A stretch of DNA of 64,000 nucleotides from Vibrio mangrovi (GTDB lineage: Bacteria; Pseudomonadota; Gammaproteobacteria; Enterobacterales; Vibrionaceae): contig NZ_AP024883.1 in the NCBI RefSeq assembly GCF_024346955.1, forward strand, positions 1,798,001-1,862,000. The letters are read 5' to 3'. Of this stretch, positions 63,130 to 64,000 are shown one piece after another (position 1 is the stretch's first letter; each line of letters starts with the position of its first letter). The notes under the pieces were generated by a model. That model made no database searches, had not been told where the DNA came from, and saw only the letters and a program-made list of their open reading frames with translations. Both the position numbers and the translations under genes were made by a program.

Positions 63130-64000
63130 CTTCATTCTCCTGCTGGTCATGACTAAATTGGCGGGTAAGATGTGCCAATGCTTCGGTAATCGGCTGATAA
63201 GCGAAATCTACATTGGGCTGAATTCCAAGTTCTTCCGCCTGACGCCAGGGTGAAATTCCCATCCGGGCGCTGAAAACCGTCAGGCAGTCGGCGATAGTGG
63301 CAAAAACGGCTTGCAGTTGAGATTCCTGCTCTTCGGCATCGGGACAGTCACTTTTTCCATGACAATACTGCTCGATATAACGACTTTCCTGATAAAGAAA
63401 CTGCCGTTGCGTTTCACTATACTGGTAGATTTCAAATTTTGTTGCATGTCCGAAATGAACCCGAATGGTTTCACTGTCATCACTGGCGACAGCAACCCGA
63501 ATCAGATTTGATCCAGAATCTTTGGCTGCACTGCTGCAAGGGGAATCGCCGAGCATTCCAACCGCATCAGCACGGCACTGACGACAGTGAGTCATCTGAG
63601 GCATGTATATGCCGGACAGGCTCCGGGCCGTAGCCAGTTCCTGTTCCGTTGGTCCGCGCTGACCGGTTAGTCCAAAGTATGTCCCGTGTTCCGGTTCGGA
63701 AATCAGCGGCATGATGTTATGTAATAGTGCACCCCGATGCTTAACCTGTACCGATACATCTGCAATATGATGATCATTAACTCCGGGGATCAAAACCGTG
63801 TTAACTTTCACCAGCATCCCTGCGGCAGCAGCCAGTTCCAGCCCCAACAGTTGTCGTTCAATCAGCGTCCGGGCCGCTTCGCGTCCTTTAAGACGCTGAT
63901 GATTGAAGAATATCCATGGATAGATTTTTTCACCAATTTCTTCGGTTACACAGTTGATGGTAACCGTCAGGTGATGAACACCGAGTTGTACCAGCGTTTC
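63107..64000 (-). CDS. nifB: NifB, radical-SAM FeMo-co precursor synthase (partial)
   Basis: The gene begins beyond the right edge; about 297 C-terminal codons are visible. The end of the radical-SAM domain is seen (HHLTVTINCVTEEIGEKIYP, VNTVLIPGVNDHH, PLISEPEHGTYFG) with the MTHCRQCRADAVGML cysteine motif. A C-terminal NifX-like cofactor-binding domain follows (VAVASDDSETIRVHFGHATKF). NifB makes NifB-co, the 8Fe core of FeMo-co. Its stop overlaps the following ferredoxin gene. Confidence 0.95.
   Translation of the reverse strand, partial: ETLVQLGVHHLTVTINCVTEEIGEKIYPWIFFNHQRLKGREAARTLIERQLLGLELAAAAGMLVKVNTVLIPGVNDHHIADVSVQVKHRGALLHNIMPLISEPEHGTYFGLTGQRGPTEQELATARSLSGIYMPQMTHCRQCRADAVGMLGDSPCSSAAKDSGSNLIRVAVASDDSETIRVHFGHATKFEIYQYSETQRQFLYQESRYIEQYCHGKSDCPDAEEQESQLQAVFATIADCLTVFSARMGISPWRQAEELGIQPNVDFAYQPITEALAHLTRQFSHDQQENEDELCHQR

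Noticed and set aside
1..64000. CRISPR arrays, tRNA and rRNA genes, full IS elements
   Set aside because: No regularly spaced direct repeats, no recognisable tRNA or rRNA sequence and no transposase gene were seen on either strand.

Overview
The window looks like chromosome of a red-pigmented, nitrogen-fixing Vibrio, most plausibly of the gazogenes/rhizosphaerae type. That assignment is inferred from a prodiginine (prodigiosin) cluster lying beside a complete-looking Mo-nitrogenase regulon, plus gammaproteobacterial (Klebsiella-type) nif gene order. No rRNA or tRNA gene was recognised.

Layout. (1) 1-12.35 kb, minus strand: prodiginine operon pigB-C-D-E-F-G-H, with pigH running off the left edge. 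(2) 12.35-13.64 kb: AT-rich divergent intergenic region ending in a NifA site and a sigma-54 promoter. (3) 13.6-22.9 kb: nifHDKTY, then nifENX-fdxB behind its own NifA site and sigma-54 promoter. (4) 22.9-42.6 kb: accessory island. It holds a SLATT + reverse transcriptase pair, a P4-type antisense immunity RNA with a small ORF, orphan genes, a secreted GH127 arabinofuranosidase, a SIR2-domain protein, a PD-(D/E)XK-like protein, a phosphoribosyltransferase, a YopT-like cysteine peptidase, an aldo/keto reductase, an acetyltransferase/thioredoxin fusion and a LysE exporter. (5) 42.5-47.7 kb: sigma-54 promoter and nifUSVWZM. (6) 47.7-62.3 kb: second accessory island. It holds two PAP2 phosphatases flanking a predicted deaminase toxin with an eCIS-cargo-like N-terminus, a NYN/LOTUS protein, ParDE, RNase T2, a DRGH-type nuclease, a flavodoxin, a P-loop kinase, a second P4-type RNA module, an Hcp-pyocin-HNH effector with its immunity protein, and GNAT/VOC genes. 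(7) 62.35-64 kb, minus strand: nifQ, a ferredoxin and nifB (running off the right edge).

The nif genes keep the Klebsiella order (HDKTY-ENX-USVWZM-BQ) but are split by two cargo islands. nifLA, nifF and nifJ are not in the window. nifHDK make the enzyme; nifENBQVX build FeMo-co; nifUSM/ZW handle clusters and maturation; the ferredoxins supply electrons.

The least explained structure is a family of eight ~180-300 bp repeats (called R here). Each can form three stems whose arms differ between copies by compensatory changes. R copies sit at cargo boundaries: outward-facing inverted pairs bracket the SLATT-RT pair and the SIR2 gene, and direct copies bracket the Hcp/immunity and GNAT/VOC units. 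A second notable structure is the pair of P4/C4-like antisense RNA loci, whose seqA/seqB/seqC sequences co-vary.
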